Source of the DNA: Longimicrobium sp.
Lineage (GTDB): Bacteria; Gemmatimonadota; Gemmatimonadetes; Longimicrobiales; Longimicrobiaceae
Assembly: GCA_036377595.1 (NCBI GenBank)
Contig: DASUYB010000057.1
Coordinates: 1 to 64,000, forward strand
Direction of reading: 5' to 3'
DNA: 64,000 nucleotides
The notes beneath the pieces were generated by a model. The model was given only the letters and a program-made list of their open reading frames with translations. It ran no database searches and was not told the DNA's origin. This document shows, in pieces, positions 50,639 to 60,690 of the stretch. Position 1 is the stretch's first letter. Each line of letters opens with the position of its first letter. The translations under genes and the position numbers were made by a program.

Positions 50639-53600
50639 TCACGACGCGAGCTCCCACCGCGCGGCGGCGGCGTGGAGCGGGAACGGATCGGCCGCGGCGG
50701 CGGCTTCCACGGGGACCGCCAGCGCCACGACCCGCGCGCCCTCGGCCCCGGCGATCCGCAGGATCCCGGTGGCCACGACCATCTCGCCCCACGCCAGGAT
50801 CACCCAGCCATCCGCGGAGGCCGAGGAGAGGGCCGGCGTTTCCGCCGGACGCCCGCTCGCCTTGGCCAGCGCCTCGCGGGCGGACCAGACGCGCGTGGCC
50901 GCCGTGTCCAGCTCGTCGCCGGTGGCGCGCGCCACCTCCTCCGCCAGGCGGAAGCCGCCGGTGCCCAGCAGGTCGTGCCAGAGCGCGGCCGGGCGCGCGG
51001 CCACCCGTTCCAGGTCGCACCCCAGCGGGCCCGGCCCGGCCACCCCCATGGTCAGCCCGTCGCAGTGGGCGGCCGACACGCCCAGGGGAAGCTCGAGCAG
51101 CTCGGGCTTCCCGTCGGGCCGCCTGCCGACGGGCGCGCCGGCGCCCGCGGCCCGCCGGATCGCGCGGTCGCTCGCCGTGCGGCGGTCGGCGCCGCCGTCG
51201 CGCTCCACGGCCACCGACACCGCGGCGCCGGGCACCAGCTCGGCCACCCGCCGCTCCAGCCAGGGGCCCAGCAGCGCGGGCGCCCAGCCGCCCGCCTCCG
51301 GCTCCAGCGGCGCCACCCGCCGCAGGCGCAGCCCCTCCCAGCGCTCGCAGACGGTGCCGTCGGCGGCCACCACGTCGACGTCGTAGACCAGCTCCCGCCC
51401 GTCGTCGGCGGTCTCGCGCGCCCGGACGGCATGCGCGGCGGCGGGATCCAGCACGCCCGCGGCCACCCGGGCCACGCCCACGGGAAGGACGAGCGCGTGG
51501 GGGATGCACGCCTGGATCGCGTGGAGCGCCGCGTCGCGCGCGCCGGGGTCGCCCAGCACCCGCGCGGGGGGAAGCCAGGCGCCGAACCAGCGCGCGCCGC
51601 CGTCGGGCGACAGGGCGGCCTCGCATGCCCGCGCGCGCAGGGCGCGGTAGGCGGCCACGCGGCGGAAGCGCCCGCCGTGGAAGAAGAGCGGGCCGTACAG
51701 CTCGCGCGCGGGGTCCAACGCGACCTCGGCGCCGGCCGGCGCCGCCTCCACCGGGCCGCTCCGGCCGCTGGCACGCTCCGCCCCGAAGCGGCAGCGGGCG
51801 CGGAAGTGGTCGGCCGCGAAGCCGGTGGCCTCGCTGCGGAGCGCGACCTCCACGCTGCCGTCGCCGTGCGCCAGCGCGCACAGGCGCACGCGGGTGCGGC
51901 CGCCGGCGGAGACGACCACCGGCTGCTCGAAGCGCACCTCCTCGAAGGCCGGCACCCGCTCCGTCCCGGCCAGCGCCATGGCCGCCTGGGCCATCGCCTC
52001 CAGCCCCAGCACCGCGGGCAGGAGCCGCTCGCCGCCCACCACGTGGTCGTCGAGATAGGGGTCGGTGTCGGCGGAGAGGTCGGCCTCGGCCACCAGCTCC
52101 ACGCCCGGATAGTGGACGCGCGGGTGCTCGAGGAAGCGGAAGAGGGGGAGCTCGGGACGCTCCAGGAGCAGCGTGGGCGGCGCGCCGAAGCGGCCGGCCA
52201 CCACCACCGACGGCGCCGGCGCGGGTGCGGCCAGGAGGCGGTGCAGCATGGCCACGCCCTCGTCCGGGGCGATCGGCGTCACGCCCGAGCGGGCCAGGGC
52301 GTCCACGGCGCCCAGTCGCGCCCCCATCCCCACCGCCGACCAGACCGACCACTCCACCGTCAGGCAGCGGCAGCGGGGGTTCGCGGCACCGAAGCGCTCC
52401 ACCTCGCGCGCGAGCCACTCGTTCGTCAGCGCGTACGCGGCCTCGCCGGGCATCCCGGTGCGCGCGATGATGGAGCCGAAGCCGACCACCAGGCGCACCC
52501 CGGCGGGGTCGAGCGCGGCCAGGACGCTGCGCATCCCGGCCACCTTGGGCGCCAGCGCGGCGCGGAGCCCCGCCTCGTCCAGCGCGCCCAGCAGCCGGGG
52601 GACGTTCACCGCCGCGCCGTGCAGCACGGCGGTGACCCGGCCCAGCTCCGCCTCGGCCGCGCGCACCGCCCGGCGCACGGCCTCTGCGTCGCTCACGTCG
52701 GCCGCGAAGTAGCGGGCGCGCACCCCGGCGGCCGCCATGCGCTCCAGGGTGCCGGCGACCGCGGCATCCCCGGCGGGCGAGGTGCCCACCAGCGCCAGCG
52801 CCGCCCCGCCCTGGCGCGCCAGGGCCAGCGCGCACTCGGCGGTGATCCCCTTGGCGCCGCCGGTGGCCAGCAGCACGTCGCGCGGGCCCAGCGCGGGCCC
52901 GGCCGCATCCTGCAGCGCGGCCAGGCGCAGGCGGGGGACGCTGCGGCGGCCGAGCGCGTCGTAGCGGGCCTCGGCGTAGCCGTCCGCGCTCCGCACCTCG
53001 TCCACCGCCCACGCCGCGGCCTCGGGGAGGTCGGGGGGAAGGTCGACGACGCACACCGTGGCGCGCGGCGCCTCCAGCGCCAGCGTGCGCGCGAACGACG
53101 CGGCGCCCCCGCCGTGCTGCGCCAGGAGGAAGCGCGCGGGACCGTCGGAGGCCAGCACGGCACGCGCGCCCTCCAGCAGCAGCCCCAGGTGGCGCTCGTC
53201 CGGGTCCGGGGGAAGGCACACCGCCGTCCCGCTCCCCACGCCGCCCGCGCCCAGCGCGGCGCACAGCGGCTCCGCCAGCGGGTGGCCCGCCGGGGCGATC
53301 ACCCGCCACTCTCCCCCACCGTCCGCCGCGGGACGGTCGGCGCGGTGCGGAAGGGGGGCCTCGACCCACCCGACGGTGAAGGCGCGCACCCACGGGCCGA
53401 CGCCCGGCGGGGCCGTCTCCCCGCCCTCGTCCCCGGCGACGGGGGACGCGTCGCCGGCGGCGGCGAGCCCGGCCAGCGCGTGGGCCATCCCGGCCACGGT
53501 GGCCGACGCGTACTCGGTGGGCGCGGCGGGCGGGGCCACGCCCAGGCGGCGCGACGCGCGCGCCACGATCTCGCCCACGGTGATGGAGTTCAGGTGCAGG

Positions 53601-56509
53601 TCGCCCAGCAGCCGGTGCTCGTCGAGCACGGCGGCGGCGGGAAGCTCGGCCCGCTCGGCCACCAGCGCGCGGACCACCTCCAGGGGGGAGCCACTCTCCG
53701 CCGACCCGGCGCCGGCGGCCGTATCGGCTTCGGTGTCGGGAACGGCCGGCGAGGGCGTCTCGAGCTCCACCGTTCCCCCGTCCACCGGGGCCATCTCGCA
53801 GGGGCTGGCCAGGAAAGCGGGGCGGCGGGCGGGGTCGAAGGGGCGCGCGAAGCGGTCGGCGTGCAGCGCCTCCAGCCGCACCGGCGCGCCCAGCGTCCAC
53901 GCGGCCCCGGCGGCGCGCAGCACCCCGCCCAGCGACGGCCCGCAGGCGTCCATCGCCACCACCGGCACGCCCTGGGCGCCGGCCAGCGCCGAGAGCGCCT
54001 CGCCCGGCCCGGCCTCGATCCACAGGTCGGCCTCGCCGCGCACCGCCTCGAAGGCGTCGAGGAAGAGCACCGGCGCGGTGACCTGCCGCACCAGCAGCGC
54101 GCGCAGGTCGTCGCCGGGGGCCAGCGGACGCCCCAGCACGGTGGAGGAGACGCGGCGGCGGGGCGGCCGCAGCGGCTCGCCCGCCAGGTGCCCGGCCAGC
54201 GGCGCGGCGGCGGCGGCCACCAGCGGCGAGTGGAAGGCGTGCGAGACGGACAGGGGGCGCGCCTCCCATCCCCGCGCACGGGCGCGCTCGACCACCGCCG
54301 CCACCGCGTCGGCGGGGCCCGACACCACCGTCCGCGCCGGCGCGTTCACCCCGGCGATCACCACCGGCCCGTTCCCCAGCAGCGCCTCGACCTCCGCGCG
54401 CGGCGCGGCCAGCGACGCCATGGCGCCCGCGGGGCCGTCCAGCGCGCCCATCGCCGCGCCGCGGACGGCGGCGGTGCGCAGCAGCGCCTCGCGGTCCATC
54501 ACCCCCGCCCAGTGCAGCGCCGCCAGCTCGCCCAGCGAGTGCCCCACGGCCACTTCCGCCTCGATCCCCAGCGCCTCCAGCACGGCCAGCGCGGCCAGCG
54601 TGGCGCGGGCGATGGCGGGCTGGGCCACCTGCGTGGCCACCCCGTCGGCCCCGGGCGCGGGCGCGGGAGCTTCGGCGTAGAGCGCCTCCACCGCGTCGAA
54701 GCGGCGGCGGAGCGCCCCGCCGCCCAGGTGCGCGGGCGAGCCCTGCCCGGGAAAGAGCAGGCCCAGGCGCGGCGCGGCGGAGGCGGGCCCGGGGTGCAGG
54801 AAGACGCCGGCGCGCGCGTCGACCCGCGTCGCCACGCCGTCCCCACCCCACGCGCAGAGCGCCTCCAGCCCCCGCGCCAGCTCCTCGGGGGTGGAGGCGA
54901 CCACGGCGGCGCGCGCGGAGCCCGCCCCGGCGCTCCGCTGCAGGTGCACCGCCAGATCCACCAGCTCGGCGCGGCTGAGCGCGGCCGCCACCGGGGCCAG
55001 CTCGCGCGCCTGGGCGGCGAGCGCGCCGGCGTCGCCGGCCGCCAGGCAGAAGAGCTCCGCGTCCTGCGCCGAGCGGAGGAGCGTCCGCACCCGCGGGGCG
55101 AGCGCGCCCGCCCGCTGCACGGCCACCCCTTCCAGCACCACGTGGGCGTTGATCCCCCCGAACCCCATGGCGCTGACCCCCGCGCGCAGCGGGCGCTCGC
55201 CGGGCCACGCCTCGCCGGCGGCGGGGGCGCGGAGCACCCGCGGCTCGGCCAGCAGCTCCGGGTGGGGCTCGCCGCACCCCGTGGCGGGGGGGATCACCTG
55301 GGCGTGCAGCGCCATCGCCGCCTTCACCACCCCGGCGATCCCCGCGGCCGCCTTGGTGTGCCCGATCACCGCCTTCACCGAGCCCAGCGCCGCCGGCCGG
55401 CGGGCCCCGCCCTCGCGCAGGGCGCGGGTGAGCACCCGCAGCTCGGTGGCGTCGCCCACCGCGGTCCCCGTCCCATGGCCCTCGAAGTACGCCACCGTCT
55501 CGGGTCCGAACCCGGCGCGTGCGTAGGCGCGGCGCAGCGCCAGGAGCTGCCCCTCCTCCTCGGGGCGGGTGATCCCGCCGCTCCCGTCCGACGACACGCC
55601 CCAGCCCCGCACCAGCGCGTAGACGGGGATGCGCCGGGCCAGCGCGTCGTCGTAGCGCATCAGCACCACGAAGGCGCACCCCTCGCCGGGGAAGAACCCG
55701 GCCGAGCGCGCGTCGTACACCCGCATCTCGCCCTCGGCCAGCGCCCCGGTGCGGGCGAACCCCACCAGCTCGAAGGGGTCCAGGCTCAGGTCCACCCCCC
55801 CGGCCACCACGGCGTCCAGGTCGCCCGCGGCCAGCGCCGAGCACCCCTGCGCCACCGCCAGCAGCGACGAGGCGCACGCCCCGTCCACCGTGTAGCCGCC
55901 GCCCTTGAAGTCGAAGTGGTTGCAGATCCGCCCGGCGATGGTGTTGGACAGCCCCCCGGCCAGCGTCTCCTCGCCCGGCGGCGGGAAGGGCGCCTTGAAG
56001 CGCGTCTCGGCGGCGGCCAGGAAGCGGCGGCGCTCCCCCGCATCCCAGCCGGCCTCGTCCAGCTCGGCGTCGAACACCCGGCGCACGTACGGCCAGCGCA
56101 GCCGCAGCAGCCCCGCGCGCGAGAACTCGCCGGTCAGCGAGTTCCCCACCAGCACCCCGGTGCGCTCGCGCGGCAGCCCCTCGCCGCCGGGCAGGCGGGC
56201 GTCGTCGAGCGCCGCGGCGGCCACCTCCAGCGCCAGCCAGTGCGCCGGGTCGGCCTCGCGGTACGCGCTCCCCGACACGCGGAAGCGCACCCGGTCGAAC
56301 TCCCAGTCCTCCACCAGCGCGGCCTGCGTCACGTAGGTGAGGTCGACCGCGCTCCGGCTGGCCGAGGCGTAGTCGGCCAGGCGCAGGCGCTGGTCGGGGA
56401 TGCGGCGGAAGGCGCGGCGGCCGGCCAGCACGTTCTCCCACAGCTCGGCCGGGGTGCGGGCGCCGGGATAGCGGCAGGCCATCCCCACCAGGGCGATGGG
56501 CGCGCTCAC
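50639..56509 (-). CDS. pksE: Enediyne polyketide synthase (PKSE): KS-AT-ACP-KR-DH-PPTase
   Basis: 1956 residues, the usual PKSE size. KS (~1-450): Cys ~212 in DGACASSLL, EGHGTGT and GHTKAAAG for the His pair; RVSGSAYREADPAHWLALE and GNSLTGEFSRAGLLRLRWPY are enediyne-KS hallmarks. AT (~545-830): GHSLG (Ser ~657). ACP (~930-1010): LGDLHLNSITV, phosphopantetheine Ser ~973. KR (~1180-1400): LLATGGAKGI and FGSIIARTGMPGEAAYALTN. DH (~1440-1700): DPYLDDHVVGG with His ~1487. C-terminal Sfp-like PPTase (~1740-1956): GCDLERV and WSAREALAKA, which self-activates the ACP. Iterative synthase of a linear polyene. GTG 56509 overlaps the UnbU stop (GTGA). Confidence 0.95.
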   Translation of the reverse strand: MSAPIALVGMACRYPGARTPAELWENVLAGRRAFRRIPDQRLRLADYASASRSAVDLTYVTQAALVEDWEFDRVRFRVSGSAYREADPAHWLALEVAAAALDDARLPGGEGLPRERTGVLVGNSLTGEFSRAGLLRLRWPYVRRVFDAELDEAGWDAGERRRFLAAAETRFKAPFPPPGEETLAGGLSNTIAGRICNHFDFKGGGYTVDGACASSLLAVAQGCSALAAGDLDAVVAGGVDLSLDPFELVGFARTGALAEGEMRVYDARSAGFFPGEGCAFVVLMRYDDALARRIPVYALVRGWGVSSDGSGGITRPEEEGQLLALRRAYARAGFGPETVAYFEGHGTGTAVGDATELRVLTRALREGGARRPAALGSVKAVIGHTKAAAGIAGVVKAAMALHAQVIPPATGCGEPHPELLAEPRVLRAPAAGEAWPGERPLRAGVSAMGFGGINAHVVLEGVAVQRAGALAPRVRTLLRSAQDAELFCLAAGDAGALAAQARELAPVAAALSRAELVDLAVHLQRSAGAGSARAAVVASTPEELARGLEALCAWGGDGVATRVDARAGVFLHPGPASAAPRLGLLFPGQGSPAHLGGGALRRRFDAVEALYAEAPAPAPGADGVATQVAQPAIARATLAALAVLEALGIEAEVAVGHSLGELAALHWAGVMDREALLRTAAVRGAAMGALDGPAGAMASLAAPRAEVEALLGNGPVVIAGVNAPARTVVSGPADAVAAVVERARARGWEARPLSVSHAFHSPLVAAAAAPLAGHLAGEPLRPPRRRVSSTVLGRPLAPGDDLRALLVRQVTAPVLFLDAFEAVRGEADLWIEAGPGEALSALAGAQGVPVVAMDACGPSLGGVLRAAGAAWTLGAPVRLEALHADRFARPFDPARRPAFLASPCEMAPVDGGTVELETPSPAVPDTEADTAAGAGSAESGSPLEVVRALVAERAELPAAAVLDEHRLLGDLHLNSITVGEIVARASRRLGVAPPAAPTEYASATVAGMAHALAGLAAAGDASPVAGDEGGETAPPGVGPWVRAFTVGWVEAPLPHRADRPAADGGGEWRVIAPAGHPLAEPLCAALGAGGVGSGTAVCLPPDPDERHLGLLLEGARAVLASDGPARFLLAQHGGGAASFARTLALEAPRATVCVVDLPPDLPEAAAWAVDEVRSADGYAEARYDALGRRSVPRLRLAALQDAAGPALGPRDVLLATGGAKGITAECALALARQGGAALALVGTSPAGDAAVAGTLERMAAAGVRARYFAADVSDAEAVRRAVRAAEAELGRVTAVLHGAAVNVPRLLGALDEAGLRAALAPKVAGMRSVLAALDPAGVRLVVGFGSIIARTGMPGEAAYALTNEWLAREVERFGAANPRCRCLTVEWSVWSAVGMGARLGAVDALARSGVTPIAPDEGVAMLHRLLAAPAPAPSVVVAGRFGAPPTLLLERPELPLFRFLEHPRVHYPGVELVAEADLSADTDPYLDDHVVGGERLLPAVLGLEAMAQAAMALAGTERVPAFEEVRFEQPVVVSAGGRTRVRLCALAHGDGSVEVALRSEATGFAADHFRARCRFGAERASGRSGPVEAAPAGAEVALDPARELYGPLFFHGGRFRRVAAYRALRARACEAALSPDGGARWFGAWLPPARVLGDPGARDAALHAIQACIPHALVLPVGVARVAAGVLDPAAAHAVRARETADDGRELVYDVDVVAADGTVCERWEGLRLRRVAPLEPEAGGWAPALLGPWLERRVAELVPGAAVSVAVERDGGADRRTASDRAIRRAAGAGAPVGRRPDGKPELLELPLGVSAAHCDGLTMGVAGPGPLGCDLERVAARPAALWHDLLGTGGFRLAEEVARATGDELDTAATRVWSAREALAKASGRPAETPALSSASADGWVILAWGEMVVATGILRIAGAEGARVVALAVPVEAAAAADPFPLHAAAARWELAS

Positions 56510-57483
56510 GGCTCGCGCTCCGCCGCCAGCACCGCCCGGCGCCGCGCCGCGGGCACCCGCCCCGGCGCCGGGTCCGCCACGCGCGCCGGCTCGGGATCCG
56601 GCCGTACCGGGCGCGCGGCGAGCAGGGACGCGTACGCCCACGCCCCACGCGCCGCGCACACCAGCGACAGCGCGAAGAACAGCCCGAACACCACGTGCGC
56701 CGTCATCAGCACGCCGTACGCGGCGGCCACCGCCGCGCCGAAGGCCGCCTGCGCGCGCGGCGCCGACGGCGTGGTGGCCGGGTCGGTGACCATGTAGAAG
56801 CTGAAGAGGATGAAGGCCACGCCGGTCAGCGGCAGCCACGCGGCGCCGAGCGGGGCGCCGAACGCCAGGTGGCGGACCGCCGCCTGCGCGGCGAAGCCCA
56901 GCACCCAGGCGCCGATCAGCGGCAGCCGCCGGGTGAAGCGCGCGTTGAGCAGCGTTCCCGTGCACACGATCACCGCCGGGAGCACCCAGTCGCCCACCGG
57001 CCCCAGCCCCTCGGTGAAGTGGTAGGGCGGCGCGATCCCCACCCAGGGGAAGAGGAGCAGGGTGGCCGTGATCCCCAGGTTGGAGGGGTTGAAGAAGTGC
57101 CGCCCGCCCTGCCCCGCCGGGAGGCGGAAGAGCGACTTCGACGCGATGGCCGCCGCGGCGGCGAAGGCGATCACCGCCAGCCGGTCGTTGGCGTACAGGA
57201 GCATGGCCACCGCCAGCCCCGTGATGTGGGCCGAGAGGAAGAAGTCGACGGCGGCCCGCGCACCCCCGCGCCAGCGCGGCGACCGCCCCGCCGCGCGCGA
57301 ATCGACCGCCTCGAGGAGGGCCTCGGTCAGGTACGCGGCCGCCAGCGCCACCACCGGCTGCGCCCACGACTGCTCGAAGCCGAGCACCGTGTGGCCCAGG
57401 AGATTCAGGATGGTGATGGCCACGGCGAAGCGCCTGAGCCCGCCCAGGCGGCCGGCGTCGCGGGGGGTCGTCTCAGGCGCCAT
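56506..57483 (-). CDS. unbU: Enediyne biosynthesis protein UnbU (E5), integral membrane
   Basis: 325 residues with about eight hydrophobic segments, in the RnfD/NqrB-like layout of UnbU (E5). The loop GGRHFFNPSNLGITATLLLF is the family signature. Short stop overlap with the UnbV gene (11 bases) and with PKSE (4 bases) shows one translation-coupled unit. The role in other enediyne producers is unknown; flavin or electron carriage is suggested by the RnfD likeness. Confidence 0.9.
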   Translation of the reverse strand: MAPETTPRDAGRLGGLRRFAVAITILNLLGHTVLGFEQSWAQPVVALAAAYLTEALLEAVDSRAAGRSPRWRGGARAAVDFFLSAHITGLAVAMLLYANDRLAVIAFAAAAAIASKSLFRLPAGQGGRHFFNPSNLGITATLLLFPWVGIAPPYHFTEGLGPVGDWVLPAVIVCTGTLLNARFTRRLPLIGAWVLGFAAQAAVRHLAFGAPLGAAWLPLTGVAFILFSFYMVTDPATTPSAPRAQAAFGAAVAAAYGVLMTAHVVFGLFFALSLVCAARGAWAYASLLAARPVRPDPEPARVADPAPGRVPAARRRAVLAAEREP

Positions 57484-59422
57484 CGGCGTCTCCCGGTGCG
57501 GGGTTGCGGCCGAGGACGACCGTGTGCCATCCCGGCGTCAGCTGCAGCGTCCCGGCGTAGCGCCGCCCGTCGGCGCCCCGCCAGCGCAGCTCCACGCGCA
57601 GCGCGGTGCCCGCGGGCAGCGACCCCAGCCCGAAGTGCAGGTCGGCGCTGCGCTTTCCCGAGTGCCCGTTCCCGCCGTCCACCTGCGCCACGCGCACCGA
57701 CCCGTCGGGGAGGCGGACGGTGGCGGCGGCGCCGATGGCCGGGCGCGCGCGCACGCCCCGCCCGGGATGCCCGGGGAAGACGACGGTCGCCCCCGGGGCG
57801 GCGGCGACGGGGAGGAGGAGGTGCAGCCCCAGGAAGGCGCCGGGGCGCGGGGCGTCGTTGCGGTAGAAGCGCGAGGGCCCCCACTGGTTGGCCAGCGCGA
57901 AGTCCAGGTCGCCGTCGCCGTCCACGTCGGCCGTGGCGATCCCGCGGGTGACCTGCGCGGCTCCCAGCCCCACCTCGCGCGCCAGGTCGTAGTAGCGGCC
58001 GTCGCGGGCGCGGACGAAGAAGCGGTCGGGCTGGTGGCCGGCGAGGTCGGCGTCGCCCGGGAGGAAGCGGTGCCAGCTGGCGGGGCTCGAGGTCAGCTGG
58101 TCGTTGCCCATCGCCAGCTCGTGCAGCTCGGGCCAGCGGTTGGTCGTTCCCCGCGCGAAGCCGATGGCCTGCATCGCCTCGGGCGTCCCGTCGTTGTCGA
58201 AGTCGTCGAGCCGCGACTCCCATCCCCAGCTGCTGCGCGAAAGCCCCAGCGCCTCGCTGCGGTCCACGTAGGGCGCCACGCCGTCGCGCATGCGCCGGGT
58301 CTGGCCGGTGCTGATCCAGGCGAAGTGGCTTTCCTCGAGCGAGAACTCGCCCGCGATGTTGCTGACGTAGATGTCCAGCAGGCCGTCGCCGTTCAGGTCG
58401 GCGAAGTCCACCCCCATCCCCTTGAACGAGTCGCGCCCCAGCACCTTGGAGCCCGGCGTCGTCCACCTCTTCACCCCCTCCAGCACGGCAAAGCGGGGAT
58501 GGCCCGGGCGCGAGCGGTTGTGCAGGAGCCGGTCGGGCCCGAAGTCGTTGGCCAGGTACAGCTCGGGAAGCCCGTCGCCGTCCAGGTCGGCGGCCCCCAC
58601 CGCCAGCGTCCACCCGCGCGCCACCCGGTCGCCGAACACTCCCGGCGCCTCGCGGAAGCGCCCCGGCCCCGCCCACAGGAGGACGCGGTCGCGCCCGCCG
58701 TTGAAGGCGCGCGACATGCTCTGCTGCATCCGCTCGCGCCCCCCGGCGCGCGCGTCCAGGATCCGCGCCCCGTCGGGGAAGTAGTTGCCCACCACCAGGT
58801 CGGGGTGCCCGTCGCCGTCCACGTCGGCGAAGGCGGCCGCGTTGGTGTACCAGCGCGCCCCGCCGCCCGCCACCTCGCGGCGCTCGTACCCGTCCGCGGA
58901 CGGCGTTTCCGCGCGGCGCAGGAAGGCCACGGGGGTTCGTCCCCAGTAGTAGACCACCAGGTCCATCGCGCCGTCCTCGTCCACGTCGCCCGGGAGGCAT
59001 CCCATCGGCGCCATGGTGGCGGCGGAGTACGCCAGCGGCGCCGGGTCGAGCGCGAACGGCGCGTATCGCCGCGGCGTGCCGGGCACGGGCGAGACGATCG
59101 CCTGGTCGGTGCGCGGATCGACGTGGCAGACGTCGTTGGGAAGCCCGTCGCCGTCGAGGTCGACCAGCGCCACCGCCGCGCCGACCGACGAGATCCACGC
59201 GCGGAGGTGCGCCAGCGACGGGTGCACCGGCCGCGCGGTGCGGAACGGCCCGCCGGAGAGCTCGGGAAGTGCCTGGGCGGTGAAGCGGAAGCGCGCCGCC
59301 AGCGCCGCCCGCTCGCCGCCGGAAAGCGTGGGGAGGCGGGCCGCCGCGTACAGGGCGGCCACCACGGCCAGCGCCGCCGCGCGCCGCGCGTGGCGGCGGG
59401 CGTATCGCAGGAAGCCGCTCAT
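57473..59422 (-). CDS. unbV: Enediyne biosynthesis protein UnbV (E4), FG-GAP/ASPIC type
   Basis: 649 residues with an N-terminal membrane anchor (ALAVVAALYAAARL). Several FG-GAP/VCBS calcium repeats follow: DLDGDGLPNDVC, DVDEDGAMDLVV, DVDGDGHPDLVV, DLDGDGLPELYL, DLNGDGLLDIYV, DFDNDGTPEAMQ and DVDGDGDLDFAL. The C-terminal ASPIC/UnbV domain contains VRLPDGSVRVAQVDGGNGHS. Beta-propeller likely placed outside the cell or in the periplasm. Start overlaps the DUF1702 stop by ATGA. Found in almost all enediyne cassettes, function unclear. Confidence 0.93.
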   Translation of the reverse strand: MSGFLRYARRHARRAAALAVVAALYAAARLPTLSGGERAALAARFRFTAQALPELSGGPFRTARPVHPSLAHLRAWISSVGAAVALVDLDGDGLPNDVCHVDPRTDQAIVSPVPGTPRRYAPFALDPAPLAYSAATMAPMGCLPGDVDEDGAMDLVVYYWGRTPVAFLRRAETPSADGYERREVAGGGARWYTNAAAFADVDGDGHPDLVVGNYFPDGARILDARAGGRERMQQSMSRAFNGGRDRVLLWAGPGRFREAPGVFGDRVARGWTLAVGAADLDGDGLPELYLANDFGPDRLLHNRSRPGHPRFAVLEGVKRWTTPGSKVLGRDSFKGMGVDFADLNGDGLLDIYVSNIAGEFSLEESHFAWISTGQTRRMRDGVAPYVDRSEALGLSRSSWGWESRLDDFDNDGTPEAMQAIGFARGTTNRWPELHELAMGNDQLTSSPASWHRFLPGDADLAGHQPDRFFVRARDGRYYDLAREVGLGAAQVTRGIATADVDGDGDLDFALANQWGPSRFYRNDAPRPGAFLGLHLLLPVAAAPGATVVFPGHPGRGVRARPAIGAAATVRLPDGSVRVAQVDGGNGHSGKRSADLHFGLGSLPAGTALRVELRWRGADGRRYAGTLQLTPGWHTVVLGRNPAPGDADGA

Positions 59423-60438
59423 GCGCGGGCCTCGGCCGCGAAGTGCCGCTGGATGCGGAGCCGCCAGGCCTCGTAGGCCGGGAGGCCGCCCACGGGAGCG
59501 AGGCCCTCGAGCGCGTCGTCGGTCACCCGGGCGGCGGCGGCGGCCGGGCAGCCGCAGAGCGCCAGGCAGGCGAGCTCGGTGTGCGGCGCCGGGTTCCCGG
59601 CGCGCCGCCGCGCCCCCGCGGCGAAGGCGGCGCCCTGCGCCAGGGCCGGCCGGTACGGCCCGGCCATGGCGGCCAGCGCGCCCGCCTCGCCATGCCCGGG
59701 CCCGCCGGCGTAGGCGCAGGCCAGGCCGGCGCCGCTCCACAGGTCGCCCCGCCGCGGGGCGGCGAAGCGCGCGATGGAGGCGGCGACGCGCGCGGGGTCG
59801 GCGCCGTGTACGAACCACAGGCTCCGCCCCAGCCCCTGGTCGAAGGCGCGGCGGGCGTAGCCGGAGACGCGCCGCGGGAGCGCGCGTGCGTCCACGAAGC
59901 GGCGGGGATGGAAGTACCCCTGGTGGAAGCCGTACCCGTCGGCCGCCAGCCATCCCAGCAGCGGGTCCATCCACCCGGGCACGTGGTGGAACGGGCGCCT
60001 CAGCCGGGCCAGCGCCCACCCGGCGCCCACGTGCACCATGTACGCGTGGCTCCTGCCGGCGCCGCGCAGGAACGCCTGCACGCGCTGGCGCCGCCACGGC
60101 GTGAGCGCGTCCAGGAGCGTCAGCGCCATCGCCGCGCCCTCGTAGGCGAAACCGCGCAGCGCCGGCTCAACCGCCTCCAGCCGTGCGGCCAGGCCGTCTT
60201 CGGGGTCCTCCTCGAGCGCCGCGTGGTAGCCGTCCAGGAAGGTGCGGCCCACCTCTTCCAGCCGCAGCCGGGCCTGGGTCACGCCCGCGAAGCCGCGCCG
60301 CGCGAACGTCGCCTCGGCGGGGTCGATCCGCAGCAGGCGCCGGAGGAGGCGCCGGCCGGGGCCGGACCGTGCCGGGGCGGCGTCGCGGGCCGGCGCGGCG
60401 CGGGTGTTCCAGGGCGACCGGGGGGCGGCGGAGAGCAT
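59419..60438 (-). CDS. DUF1702 protein (enediyne E3)
   Basis: 339 residues. Conserved blocks: RRLLRIDPAEATFARRGFAG, FAYEGAAMALTLLD, HVGAGWALARLRRP, GWLAADGYGFHQGYFHPRRF, and WFVHGADPARVAASI, all of the DUF1702 type found with PKSE. The His/Arg-rich core hints at a catalytic or ligand site. ATG 60438 is used; ATG 60558, preceded by GGAG, would add 40 residues with no family likeness. First gene of the E3-E4-E5-PKSE run, so the cassette promoter lies in 60439-60690. Confidence 0.87.
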   Translation of the reverse strand: MLSAAPRSPWNTRAAPARDAAPARSGPGRRLLRRLLRIDPAEATFARRGFAGVTQARLRLEEVGRTFLDGYHAALEEDPEDGLAARLEAVEPALRGFAYEGAAMALTLLDALTPWRRQRVQAFLRGAGRSHAYMVHVGAGWALARLRRPFHHVPGWMDPLLGWLAADGYGFHQGYFHPRRFVDARALPRRVSGYARRAFDQGLGRSLWFVHGADPARVAASIARFAAPRRGDLWSGAGLACAYAGGPGHGEAGALAAMAGPYRPALAQGAAFAAGARRRAGNPAPHTELACLALCGCPAAAAARVTDDALEGLAPVGGLPAYEAWRLRIQRHFAAEARA

Positions 60439-60690
60439 CCGGGTGCGCGGGGTTCGACCGTATCCGGAAAATGAGCCGAAACCGTCGGCGCACGGCCGCG
60501 CATCGCCCGTCGTGAAGCCTGCCGTAAGCTCCTCGGGTGCCGCGGGATGGGCGATCATGACAAGCTCCGTACCGCCCCGCCCCGCCCGCGGCGGACCGGG
60601 TCCAAAGCCGCGCACCGGCCGAAGTTGCCCTACATTTGGCGTCGGGAAAGGCCGGGCCGGGTGTGCGGCGGGCTGCACAGGAGAGGGAAG

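Noticed and set aside
50639-56509. PUFA synthase or usual modular type I PKS
   Set aside because: Domain order with a C-terminal PPTase, a single ACP, and the GEFSR..LRLRWPY motif with UnbU/UnbV/DUF1702 neighbours point to PKSE.
50595-56797. Giant open frames (about 2000 residues) antisense to and offset from PKSE
   Set aside because: Translate to Gly/Arg/Ala-rich noise; PKSE motifs lie only in the frame ending at 50639.
56510-57367. N-terminal extension of PKSE to 2242 residues
   Set aside because: It would overlap UnbU in another frame; the GTG at 56509 with GTGA overlap directly precedes the KS start.
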